Shown here: positions 56,939 to 64,000 of the stretch, piece by piece
Layout: each line of letters begins with the position of its first letter
How positions within the stretch are numbered: the stretch's first letter is position 1
NCBI RefSeq assembly: GCF_004564275.1
Contig: NZ_SPDV01000020.1
Coordinates: forward strand, 1 to 64,000
DNA: 64,000 bases
From: Sphingomonas parva (ex Maeng et al. 2020)
Lineage (GTDB): Bacteria; Pseudomonadota; Alphaproteobacteria; Sphingomonadales; Sphingomonadaceae
Direction of reading: 5' to 3'
The notes under the pieces: generated by a model
Database searches by the model: none
The model's input: the letters and a program-made list of their open reading frames with translations, nothing else
Told to the model about the DNA's origin: nothing
Translations under genes and position numbers: made by a program

Positions 56939-58864
56939 TTACTTCACCGTCACCGCCGTCTGGTCGACCGGCACCACCGGCAGCCAGACGGCGCTCGCCG
57001 CGTTGCCGCCGCGCTCGATCGTCACCGTCGCCTTCTGATAGTCGCTCTTCTTCGCCAGGAAGATGTTCGGCACGTATTTCTGCGGGTTGCGGTCGTAGAG
57101 CGGGAACAGGCTCGACTGGACCTGGATCATGATCCTGTGCCCCGGCTGGAAGACGTGGTTCACCGTCGGCAGGCGGAAGCGGTAGCGCTGGGTCTTTCCC
57201 GCCGGAATCGCGGTCGGCTTCTCGAAGCTGTCGCGGTAGCGGCCGCGGAAGATGTCGAGGCTGATCGGCAGCTGGTATCCGCCCATCTTGGTGTCGGTGG
57301 CGACCTCCTCGGGATAGACGTCGATCACCTTCACGACGAAATCGCCGTCGGTGCCGGTCGTCCTCGCGAAGACGTCGGCGATCGGCGCGCCGGACACGCG
57401 CACCGGGGCGGTCAGCACCTCGGTCTGATAGGTCAGCACGTCGGTGCGGCCGTCGGCGTGGCGCTGGTCGCTGACCAGCCAATCGCCCCAGCGGCCGTCG
57501 TTGAAGTTCACCGGCCGCGGCAGATGGGGCACGGGCTTGTCCGGATCGGAGACGTAGGAATCGTCGCCCATGGCCGGCCGGTCGAAGCCGAGCCGGCCGT
57601 CCGCCTGGAGGTAGATCGGCTTCAGCGGCGCCTCGCAGCCCTGCTCGCAGGCGAGCGGCCAGGTGGTGAGGCGATCCCAGCGGTTCTCGCCGGTGTTGTA
57701 GATCGTCGCGGCCGGCATCTGCACCGGCGGCCCGTCCTTCAGATACTGGTTGAAGAAGGGCAGGACCATCTGCTCGCGGAACTGGGCGGCGGTGTCGCCG
57801 TCCCATTTGAAGGCGCCGAGCTCGCGGCCCTCGCGATTGATCTGGCTGTGCCGCCACGGGCCCATCACCAGGAAGTTGTTGCCCATCTTGCCCTTGGCCT
57901 TCAGCGTCTCCCAGGCGGTGATCGCGCCGTACATGTCCTCCTGGTCCCAGAGGCCCTGCTCCCAGAGCGTCGGCACGTTGGACGGGTTGGCGGCGAGCAT
58001 CTTGTCGAGCGCCTGACCCTGCCAGAATTCGTCATAGGCCGGGTGGGAGACCATCTTCTGCCAGAACGGCAGTTGGGCATAGCCGGAGGCTTTCGCCCAC
58101 TCGCCCGCCGAGCCGATCCGGCGGAAATTGTCGTAATCGTCATAGCCGCCGGTCGGCGGCGCCTTGCCTTCGCCCTTGTAGCCGGTCTGGGCGCCGATCC
58201 AGGCGATGTTGGCGAGGCGGAAGGCGCCATAATGGAACCAGTCGTCGCCCATCCAGCCGTCGATCATCGGGCTCTCCGGCGCCGCGACCTTGAGCGCCGG
58301 GTGCGGCTTCAGCAGGGCGTTCACCACCGTGAACCCTTCGTAGGAGGAGCCGATCATGCCGACGCGGCCGTTCGATTCCGGCAGATTGGCCTTGTTGACC
58401 AGCCAGTCGATCGTGTCCCAGGCGTCGGTGACGTGATCGACATTGGTCTTGTTGAGCGGGCCGATCGGGGGGCGCGTGACGATATAGTCGCCCTCGGAGC
58501 CGTATTTGCCGCGGATGTCCTGATAGACGCGGATGTAGCCGGCCTTGACGAACATCTCGTCGGCCAGCGGCAGAGTGGAGAGAATGCGCGGGCTGTCCAT
58601 CCGTTTCGCCCGCCCCGCGGCATTGTAGGGGGTGCGGGTGAGGACGATCGGGGCGTTGGTGATGCCCTTGGGGTAGACGATGACGGTGAACAGCTTGGTG
58701 CCGTCGCGCATCGGGATCATCACTTCGCGCTTCACATAATCGCGATTCTCGATCGGCGGCTTGAACTCGGCCGGGATGTCGCCGCCGGCCGGCGGCGCCG
58801 CCTGCTGGGCCGGAGCGATCGTCGAGAGAGCGAGGGACGCGAGGAGGAGAAGCTTGATCTTCAT
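56939..58864 (-). CDS. CocE/NonD family hydrolase
   Basis: 641 residues from the ATG at 58864. Signal peptide (MKIKLLLLASLALSTIAPAQ). Family motifs: MIPMRDGTKLFTVIVYPKG, YRVYQDIRGKYGSEGD-type segment (YIRVYQDIRGKYGSEGDYIV), and GMIGSSYEGFTVVNALLKPH with the Ser nucleophile. A C-terminal jelly-roll domain includes VFQPGHRIMIQVQSSLFPLY. Relatives include glutaryl-7-ACA acylases and X-Pro dipeptidyl peptidases. Periplasmic; substrate unknown. Confidence 0.92.
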   Translation of the reverse strand: MKIKLLLLASLALSTIAPAQQAAPPAGGDIPAEFKPPIENRDYVKREVMIPMRDGTKLFTVIVYPKGITNAPIVLTRTPYNAAGRAKRMDSPRILSTLPLADEMFVKAGYIRVYQDIRGKYGSEGDYIVTRPPIGPLNKTNVDHVTDAWDTIDWLVNKANLPESNGRVGMIGSSYEGFTVVNALLKPHPALKVAAPESPMIDGWMGDDWFHYGAFRLANIAWIGAQTGYKGEGKAPPTGGYDDYDNFRRIGSAGEWAKASGYAQLPFWQKMVSHPAYDEFWQGQALDKMLAANPSNVPTLWEQGLWDQEDMYGAITAWETLKAKGKMGNNFLVMGPWRHSQINREGRELGAFKWDGDTAAQFREQMVLPFFNQYLKDGPPVQMPAATIYNTGENRWDRLTTWPLACEQGCEAPLKPIYLQADGRLGFDRPAMGDDSYVSDPDKPVPHLPRPVNFNDGRWGDWLVSDQRHADGRTDVLTYQTEVLTAPVRVSGAPIADVFARTTGTDGDFVVKVIDVYPEEVATDTKMGGYQLPISLDIFRGRYRDSFEKPTAIPAGKTQRYRFRLPTVNHVFQPGHRIMIQVQSSLFPLYDRNPQKYVPNIFLAKKSDYQKATVTIERGGNAASAVWLPVVPVDQTAVTVK

Positions 58865-58942
58865 GAGGATACGGCTCCGCGTAGAGGTTCGGTGACTTAG
58901 GACGGTAGCATCTCGCAACGCAATGCCTCCGCGGGGCCGAGA

Positions 58943-59674
58943 TCAGCTCTCCGCGGGCGCGAACACATAGCCGCCGCCGCGCACCGTCTTGAGCACGCGC
59001 GGCAGCCTGGGATCGGCCTCGATCTTGCGGCGGAGACGAACGATGCGAAGATCGACCGAGCGGTCGAACGCGCCCATCTCCTTGTGGTGCGCCATCGCCA
59101 TGATCTCGTGGCGCGAGAGGACCTTGTTCGGATTGCGGGCGAAGATCGCCAGCAGATCGTGCTCCATCGCCGTGATCGGGACGTCGGCGCCATCCTCGGT
59201 GCGGAGCTTGCCGGTCTCGAGATCGAGGATGCAGCGGCCGAAGCGGACCTCGGAGCCCATCGTCGCGGGCGCGACCTCGGCCGTCTCCAGCCGGCGCAGC
59301 ACGGCGCGTATCCGGGCGAGCAGCTCGCGCAGCTCGAACGGCTTGCCGACATAATCGTCGGCGCCGACCTCGAGGCCGGTCACCCGATCGACCAGTTCGG
59401 TGTTGGCGGTGAGCATCACGATGCCGACGGGGCCGCGGCTGCGCAGCTGGCGGGCGATCGTGATCCCGTCCTCGCCCGGCATGTTGACGTCGAGCACGAC
59501 AAGATCGACCGGCCGCTCGCGCATCAGCGTGTGCAGCGCCTCGCCACCATCGGCCTCGCTCACCTCATAGCCGTTCGCGCGAAGATAGGTCGCCACGGCG
59601 TCGCGCAGGTCGGGCTCGTCGTCGACGACGGCGATATGGGGCGGCGCGTCCGCCGCAATCTGTACGCTGCTCAT
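58943..59674 (-). CDS. OmpR-family response regulator
   Basis: 243 residues from the ATG at 59674. Receiver domain with VVDDEPDLRDA and phospho-acceptor Asp in LVVLDVNMPGEDG, plus Lys in VGKPFELRE. The winged-helix DNA-binding domain ends FDRSVDLRIVRLRRKIEADP, then LPRVLKTVRGGGYVF. The start overlaps the end of the upstream kinase gene by four bases, so they are a two-component pair. Target genes unknown. Confidence 0.93.
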   Translation of the reverse strand: MSSVQIAADAPPHIAVVDDEPDLRDAVATYLRANGYEVSEADGGEALHTLMRERPVDLVVLDVNMPGEDGITIARQLRSRGPVGIVMLTANTELVDRVTGLEVGADDYVGKPFELRELLARIRAVLRRLETAEVAPATMGSEVRFGRCILDLETGKLRTEDGADVPITAMEHDLLAIFARNPNKVLSRHEIMAMAHHKEMGAFDRSVDLRIVRLRRKIEADPRLPRVLKTVRGGGYVFAPAES

Positions 59675-62019
59675 GCTGCCGGTCCTGCCTTGATCTTCTG
59701 CACCACCGGCTCTTCCGGTTGCGCCAGGGCGGCGAGAAGCTGGCGGACGCTCTCGCCGGTGAACGGCTTCTCGATCACCGGCCGGTCGCAGCGCGCGACG
59801 AAGCGCGCCGCAGCCTCGCCGAGCGTGTCGCCGGTGACGAAGCCGATGCGCGCGAGCAGGTGCGGCTTCTCGCGCGCCAGCCAATCGTACAGCGCCGGTC
59901 CGTCGAGCTTCGGCATGCGAAGGTCGGAGACGATGATGTCGTAGTCGCACTTGCCGATCAGCGCCTGGGCGACGAGGCCGTCGGCGGCGATGTCGACCCG
60001 ATAGCCGGCGCGCTCGGCGATCAGCGCCAGCACCTCCGCGACGTCGGGTTCATCGTCGACGATCAGCGCCGTGCCGCGCGACGCGCTCGGGACCGGCGGC
60101 TGGGCCGGCATCGCCACGATCTGCGGCGTCGGCGGCGCCGCGTCGAGCGTGATCCGGAAGCACGCGCCGCCGCCGTCGCCCTCGATCAGCTCGAGCCGGC
60201 CGCCATGTGCCTCGATCAGGCCGAGCGAGAAGCTGAGGCCGACACCGGTGCCGGTGCCCTGCGGCTTGGTGGTGAAGAACGGCTCGAAGATCCGCCGGCG
60301 GATCTCCTCCGGAACGCCGGGCCCGTTGTCCTGCACCTCGATGCCGAGCCGTCCGCCGTCGAAGCGGCGGACCCGCACGATCAGCCGGCGCGGCGCCTTC
60401 TGCTCTTCCAGCGCCTGCTGGGCATTGACGATCAGGTTGACGAGGACCTGATGGAGCTGGTCGGGATCGGCGTGGAGCGCGGGAAGATCGGGGCCGATCT
60501 CCAGCCGCACCTCGATGCCGGCGGTGCGCAGCGGATATTCGGTGAGATCGAGCGCAGCGCGGACGACCTCCGCCGGATCGACGTTGCGCCGCTCGGGCTC
60601 CTTCTGCCGCGCCATGGCGAGGAAGGTCTGGACGATCTTGGAGCAGCGCTCGGCCGCACGGCGCACCTTCTCGGCGCGGGCGGCGAGGGGCGAGCCCTCG
60701 GCCATCTCCTCGAGCAAGGCGCTCTGGGCGGTGACGATCGAGAGCGGGTTGTTGAGCTCGTGGCTGACTCCGGCGAGCAGGCTGCCCAAAGCGGTCAGCT
60801 TCTCCGCCTGGAGCAAGGCCTCGCGCGAGCGGGCGAGCTCCTCCTCCGCCCGCTTGCGCTCGGTGAGATCGACGATCGAGGAGATGACGGCAGGCTCGCC
60901 TCGGTAGACGATGTGCCGCCAGCTCACCGCGACGGGGAAGCGGACGCCGTGGCGCACCATGTTTGTCTCGTAATTGTCGATGCGCGGATTGGCGCGGACG
61001 ATCTCGATGAACTTCTCCCAGCCATAGCCGCCCGCGGTCCATCCGCGCGGATCGATCGCGCCGAGCGCGCCCTGCTCGACGCCCATCATCTCGAAGAAGG
61101 CCGGGTTGCCGAGCACGATGCCGTTCTCGTCGGCGATCACCACCGGGATCGGGTGCGCCTCGGTGACGGTGCGGAACATCTCCTCGCTCTTGCGCAGGGC
61201 CGCATCGGCGTCGGCGCGTTCGAGGGTCGCCCAGGTCCGGTCGGCGACGTCGGTGAGCAGCCGCAGCTCCGTCTCCCGCCACTGGCGCGGCATGAATTGC
61301 TGCGCCGCCATGACCGCGCACAGCCGTCCGCGCTTGACCAGGGGCACGCTGAGGAAGGCGTGAACGCCGGCGGCGAGGAACCGCTCGCGCATCGGGCCCG
61401 AGACTCCGGGATCGTCGGCGAGATCGTCAGACGCGAGCGGCTGACCGCGGGAATGGGCGGTGACATAGTCCTCGGGATAGGCCGACATCGGAAAATCGTG
61501 CGCCTCGAGCGGAGGCCCCGCCGCGCGCCAGTCGCGGCCGACGTGCATGACTCCTTCGTCCATGTCGATCGTCGCGTAGACCACCCGGTCCGCGCCGAGC
61601 TCGCGGCCGACCGCCTCGGACACGATGGCGAGGATCGCTTCCGGATCGGATTCCTCGCGGATGCGGTCGCCGAGCCGCAGGAGGAAGGCCTGTGACCGCG
61701 TGACCCGCCGGTCCTCATGGATCTCGCAGCACGTTCCGATCCAGTGCGAAAGCGCCTCGCCTTCCCCGCGTACCGGCTTGGCCGAGACGGTGAAGGGGCG
61801 GAGCGTGCCGCCGATGCCGGGAAGGTCGATGGTCCGGCTGAACGGAGTGCCGCGCGCCGCCCTGATCGCCTCGGCCACCGGCCGGAAACCGTCGTCGGCG
61901 CCGTAATCGAGGCCGCGCCGGTTCAGCCAGGTTAGGCGCCCCTCGGCATCGGCCGTCCAGCAGATCACTGGCAATTGATCGGCGAAGCTGCGCCCCTCCT
62001 GCGTTCCTGCAGCCTCCAT
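59671..62019 (-). CDS. Hybrid sensor histidine kinase (PAS-GAF-PAS-HisKA-HATPase-REC)
   Basis: 782 residues from the ATG at 62019 (GGGGGACCGG upstream). No membrane helices, so cytoplasmic. Two PAS-like domains flank a GAF domain ([20 protein letters not shown] region to [10 protein letters not shown]). His[22 protein letters not shown]. HATPase: [41 protein letters not shown]-terminal receiver: [27 protein letters not shown]. Partner of the OmpR-type regulator that follows. Signal unknown; GAF/PAS point to a small molecule, light or redox. Confidence 0.93.
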   Translation of the reverse strand: MEAAGTQEGRSFADQLPVICWTADAEGRLTWLNRRGLDYGADDGFRPVAEAIRAARGTPFSRTIDLPGIGGTLRPFTVSAKPVRGEGEALSHWIGTCCEIHEDRRVTRSQAFLLRLGDRIREESDPEAILAIVSEAVGRELGADRVVYATIDMDEGVMHVGRDWRAAGPPLEAHDFPMSAYPEDYVTAHSRGQPLASDDLADDPGVSGPMRERFLAAGVHAFLSVPLVKRGRLCAVMAAQQFMPRQWRETELRLLTDVADRTWATLERADADAALRKSEEMFRTVTEAHPIPVVIADENGIVLGNPAFFEMMGVEQGALGAIDPRGWTAGGYGWEKFIEIVRANPRIDNYETNMVRHGVRFPVAVSWRHIVYRGEPAVISSIVDLTERKRAEEELARSREALLQAEKLTALGSLLAGVSHELNNPLSIVTAQSALLEEMAEGSPLAARAEKVRRAAERCSKIVQTFLAMARQKEPERRNVDPAEVVRAALDLTEYPLRTAGIEVRLEIGPDLPALHADPDQLHQVLVNLIVNAQQALEEQKAPRRLIVRVRRFDGGRLGIEVQDNGPGVPEEIRRRIFEPFFTTKPQGTGTGVGLSFSLGLIEAHGGRLELIEGDGGGACFRITLDAAPPTPQIVAMPAQPPVPSASRGTALIVDDEPDVAEVLALIAERAGYRVDIAADGLVAQALIGKCDYDIIVSDLRMPKLDGPALYDWLAREKPHLLARIGFVTGDTLGEAAARFVARCDRPVIEKPFTGESVRQLLAALAQPEEPVVQKIKAGPAA

Positions 62020-62207
62020 CCGGTCCCCCAACCTGGCCGAAGCCTGTGCGCTTCGCGGCCGGAATGTAGCGAGGTTCCGCCATACAATCGATACCAAGTT
62101 GAGCCTGCCGGGACGTCCCGTCGCAACACCCCAGGGTCATCAACCGCCGCCGTGGGCGGGCCGCCGATGGGCGGCGGTTCGCCTCGAAATGACCAGGAGA
62201 ATCTTGA

Positions 62208-64000
62208 ATGAAGCGCATCAAGGGCAAGGAGGGGAGCGACCTCCTCATCGGCGGGGAAAAGGACGAGCGAATCGACGGCATGGGCGGCAATGACCTGCTG
62301 TTCGGCTTCGGCGGCGACGACGATATCGACGGCGGCGCCGGCGACGACACGATCTACGGCGGCGCGGGCAACGATCTGATCGACGGCGGCAGCGGCACCG
62401 ACATGATGGTGCTGGCCGGCCGCCGCAGCGATTTCCGAATCGAGTCGCTCTCCGACGGGCGCATCCGCATCACCGATCTGCGCGGCGGCTGGATCTCGGA
62501 AGGCACCGATATCGTCCAGAATGTCGAGCGCTTCCACTTCCTGCTCGAAGGCCGCACCTACAATGCCGGCGAGCTGATCAACCGCACCCCGACGGCGCGG
62601 GCCGATGCGGCGAGCGTGAGCGAGGACGGCAGCATCCAGATCGACGTGCTCGCCAACGACAGCGATCCGGATGCCGGCGACGGCAAGACGATCGTCTCGC
62701 TGGGCACGAGCGGAACGCTGGGCACCGCCTCGATCGTCGGCGGCAAGATCTCCTACGCGCCCGGCGCAGGCTTCCAGTCGCTCGGCGCCGGCCAGACCGC
62801 GACCGACACCCTGACCTACACGATGCGCGACTCCGCGGGCGCGACGTCGACGGCGACGGTCACCGTCACGATCACCGGCGCGAACGACGGACCGGCCGCG
62901 ATCGCCGACAGCGTCGTCGTCTCCGAGGATTCGGGCGCAACGATCGATGTTCTGGCCAACGATACCGACGTCGATGCCGGCGACAGCAAGGCGATCGTCT
63001 CGGTCAGCGCCAATCCGGCGCACGGCAGCGCCGCGGTGATCGACGGCAAGGTCGCCTACACGCCGGGCGCCTTCTTCCAGTCGCTCGCGGCCGGCCAGAG
63101 CGCGACGGAGACGCTGACCTATACGATGCGCGACGCCGCGGGCGCGACGTCCAGCGCGACCGTCACCGTGACCGTGACCGGCGCCAATGACGCACCGACG
63201 GCGGCCGCCGATGATGCGTCGGTGAGCGAGGACGGAAGCGTCACGCTGAACCTGCTCGCCAACGATGCCGATGCCGATGCCGGCGCGACGCTGACCCTCG
63301 ACGGCGTCGACACCCATGGCACGCTCGGCCAGGTGAAGATCGGCGTCGCCGGACAGGTCACCTACGATCCGGGCACTGCCTTCCAGCATCTCGCCGCCGG
63401 CGAGATCGCGACCGACAGCTTCACCTACAGCGTGCGTGACGAGCATGGCGCGCTGTCGCAGGCGACCGTCACTCTCACCATCACCGGCGAGGACGAGCCG
63501 GCGCCCGAAGGGCCGGTCGCGAACGACGATGCTCTCGCCTTCGTGGCTTACCAAGGCGCGGTCGAGATCGACGGACTGCTCGACAACGACTTCGGCGAGG
63601 GTCTGCAGCTCAGCGGCGTCGACGATGAATCCGCGGCCGGAGCCCGGCTGTATCTCGGCAAGGACGGCCGCGTGATCTACGATCCGGACATGCTGTTCCT
63701 GGAGCTCGACTACGGCGAGACGGCGACCGACAGCTTCACCTACACGATCACCGACGAGACCGGCGCCACCACCACCGGCACCGCGGTGATCTTGGTCACC
63801 ACCCCCTACGAGCTGATCGCGCCGATCTGGGTTGCCGAGGATATGTCCTCCGACAATCTGGTCGACGAGATCCTGTCGCTCGCCGCGAGCGAATTCGGTC
63901 CGGGTGTCGGCATCGAGAGCATCGACACGACCGGGACGATCGGCATCGTCGACGATGCGATGAGCGAGGGCGTGCTGATCTACACGGCCAGCCACCCCTG
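62208..64000 (+). CDS. RTX / cadherin-like repeat adhesin (partial, 3' end outside)
   Basis: At least 597 residues, open at the right edge. AGGAG precedes the ATG. Residues 1-65 carry RTX calcium-binding nonapeptides (GGMGGNDLLFGFGGDDDIDG type), followed by a linker (RRSDFRIESLSDGRIRITDL). Tandem cadherin/VCBS-like domains of about 100 residues follow, each with SEDGS or equivalent, VLANDSDPDAGD, TLTYTMRDSAGATSTATVTV and ITGANDxP. RTX repeats at the N-terminus are unusual; most are C-terminal. The protein should be secreted and bind calcium. Secretion genes are not visible here. Confidence 0.85.
   Translation, partial: MKRIKGKEGSDLLIGGEKDERIDGMGGNDLLFGFGGDDDIDGGAGDDTIYGGAGNDLIDGGSGTDMMVLAGRRSDFRIESLSDGRIRITDLRGGWISEGTDIVQNVERFHFLLEGRTYNAGELINRTPTARADAASVSEDGSIQIDVLANDSDPDAGDGKTIVSLGTSGTLGTASIVGGKISYAPGAGFQSLGAGQTATDTLTYTMRDSAGATSTATVTVTITGANDGPAAIADSVVVSEDSGATIDVLANDTDVDAGDSKAIVSVSANPAHGSAAVIDGKVAYTPGAFFQSLAAGQSATETLTYTMRDAAGATSSATVTVTVTGANDAPTAAADDASVSEDGSVTLNLLANDADADAGATLTLDGVDTHGTLGQVKIGVAGQVTYDPGTAFQHLAAGEIATDSFTYSVRDEHGALSQATVTLTITGEDEPAPEGPVANDDALAFVAYQGAVEIDGLLDNDFGEGLQLSGVDDESAAGARLYLGKDGRVIYDPDMLFLELDYGETATDSFTYTITDETGATTTGTAVILVTTPYELIAPIWVAEDMSSDNLVDEILSLAASEFGPGVGIESIDTTGTIGIVDDAMSEGVLIYTASHP

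Noticed and set aside
62580-63500. Regularly spaced repeats that might suggest a CRISPR-like array
   Set aside because: Repeats of about 300 bases encode cadherin/VCBS-like protein domains in one open frame; no short identical repeats with unique spacers.
1-64000. tRNA, rRNA, prophage or integron structures
   Set aside because: No cloverleaf, rRNA segment, phage module or attC-like array was recognised by eye anywhere in the window.

Overview
The window is about 64 kb of GC-rich, gene-dense chromosome from an alphaproteobacterium, almost certainly a sphingomonad (Sphingomonas or a close relative). The basis is the PhyR/NepR/EcfG general stress locus with a degenerate PhyP-like kinase beside it, the TatABC and ScpAB neighbourhoods, a TonB-ExbB-ExbD-ExbD cluster and the style of the intergenic inverted repeats. 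No plasmid, phage, CRISPR, tRNA or rRNA feature was seen. The only recognised transposase remnant is the right end of an ISNCY-type element at the left edge.

Layout. 0-3.3 kb: IS end, a secreted hydrolase, a GH5 glycosidase, and a DUF559 nuclease gene enclosed by an inverted-repeat element. 3.3-6.5 kb: scpA-scpB and tatA-tatB-tatC. 6.5-9.2 kb: a small lipoprotein, a membrane GGDEF/EAL protein and an entericidin-like peptide. 9.3-14.1 kb: the general stress response block, with a C-rich small RNA behind a consensus EcfG promoter, a small hydrophilic protein, nepR with a PhyP-like kinase (minus), phyR (plus), an EcfG promoter driving a 45-residue membrane peptide and ecfG, and a second NepR-like protein (minus). 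14.1-18.5 kb: glnE, bcp and an MBL-fold hydrolase. 18.4-23 kb: aromatic amino acid metabolism, with phhA (minus) and aroG-trpE-trpG (plus), each preceded by its own leader peptide and terminator (Tyr-rich for phhA, Trp-rich for aroG-trpEG). 23-32.6 kb: DUF455, an M23 peptidase, purC, an S9 peptidase, kynureninase with an alpha/beta hydrolase, two small proteins divergent from a GcvA-like LysR regulator, and a DUF4349 lipoprotein. 32.7-41.3 kb: parC, a GGDEF/EAL protein, cca, NUDIX, DUF1285, a FolM-like SDR and folB. 41.5-47.9 kb: tonB-exbB-exbD-exbD, an ABC exporter, phaZ, and a roughly 165-nt transcript encoding a 22-residue peptide. 48-56.8 kb: small and hypothetical genes, a thiolase-CMD-MaoC cluster, an Lrp regulator divergent from putA, and a Bax-inhibitor-1 protein. 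56.9-64 kb: a CocE/NonD hydrolase, a two-component pair, and the start of a large RTX/cadherin-like adhesin that runs off the window.

How it fits together. Stress signalling feeds through PhyR and NepR to EcfG. EcfG-type promoters are visible at the sRNA, at the small-peptide-ecfG unit and, slightly degenerate, at nepR, so the locus appears autoregulated and appears to control a post-transcriptional arm. The two divergent leader/attenuator units between phhA and aroG imply that tyrosine and tryptophan supply are read separately by translating ribosomes. Coordinates and motifs were read by eye; no database or folding program was used.
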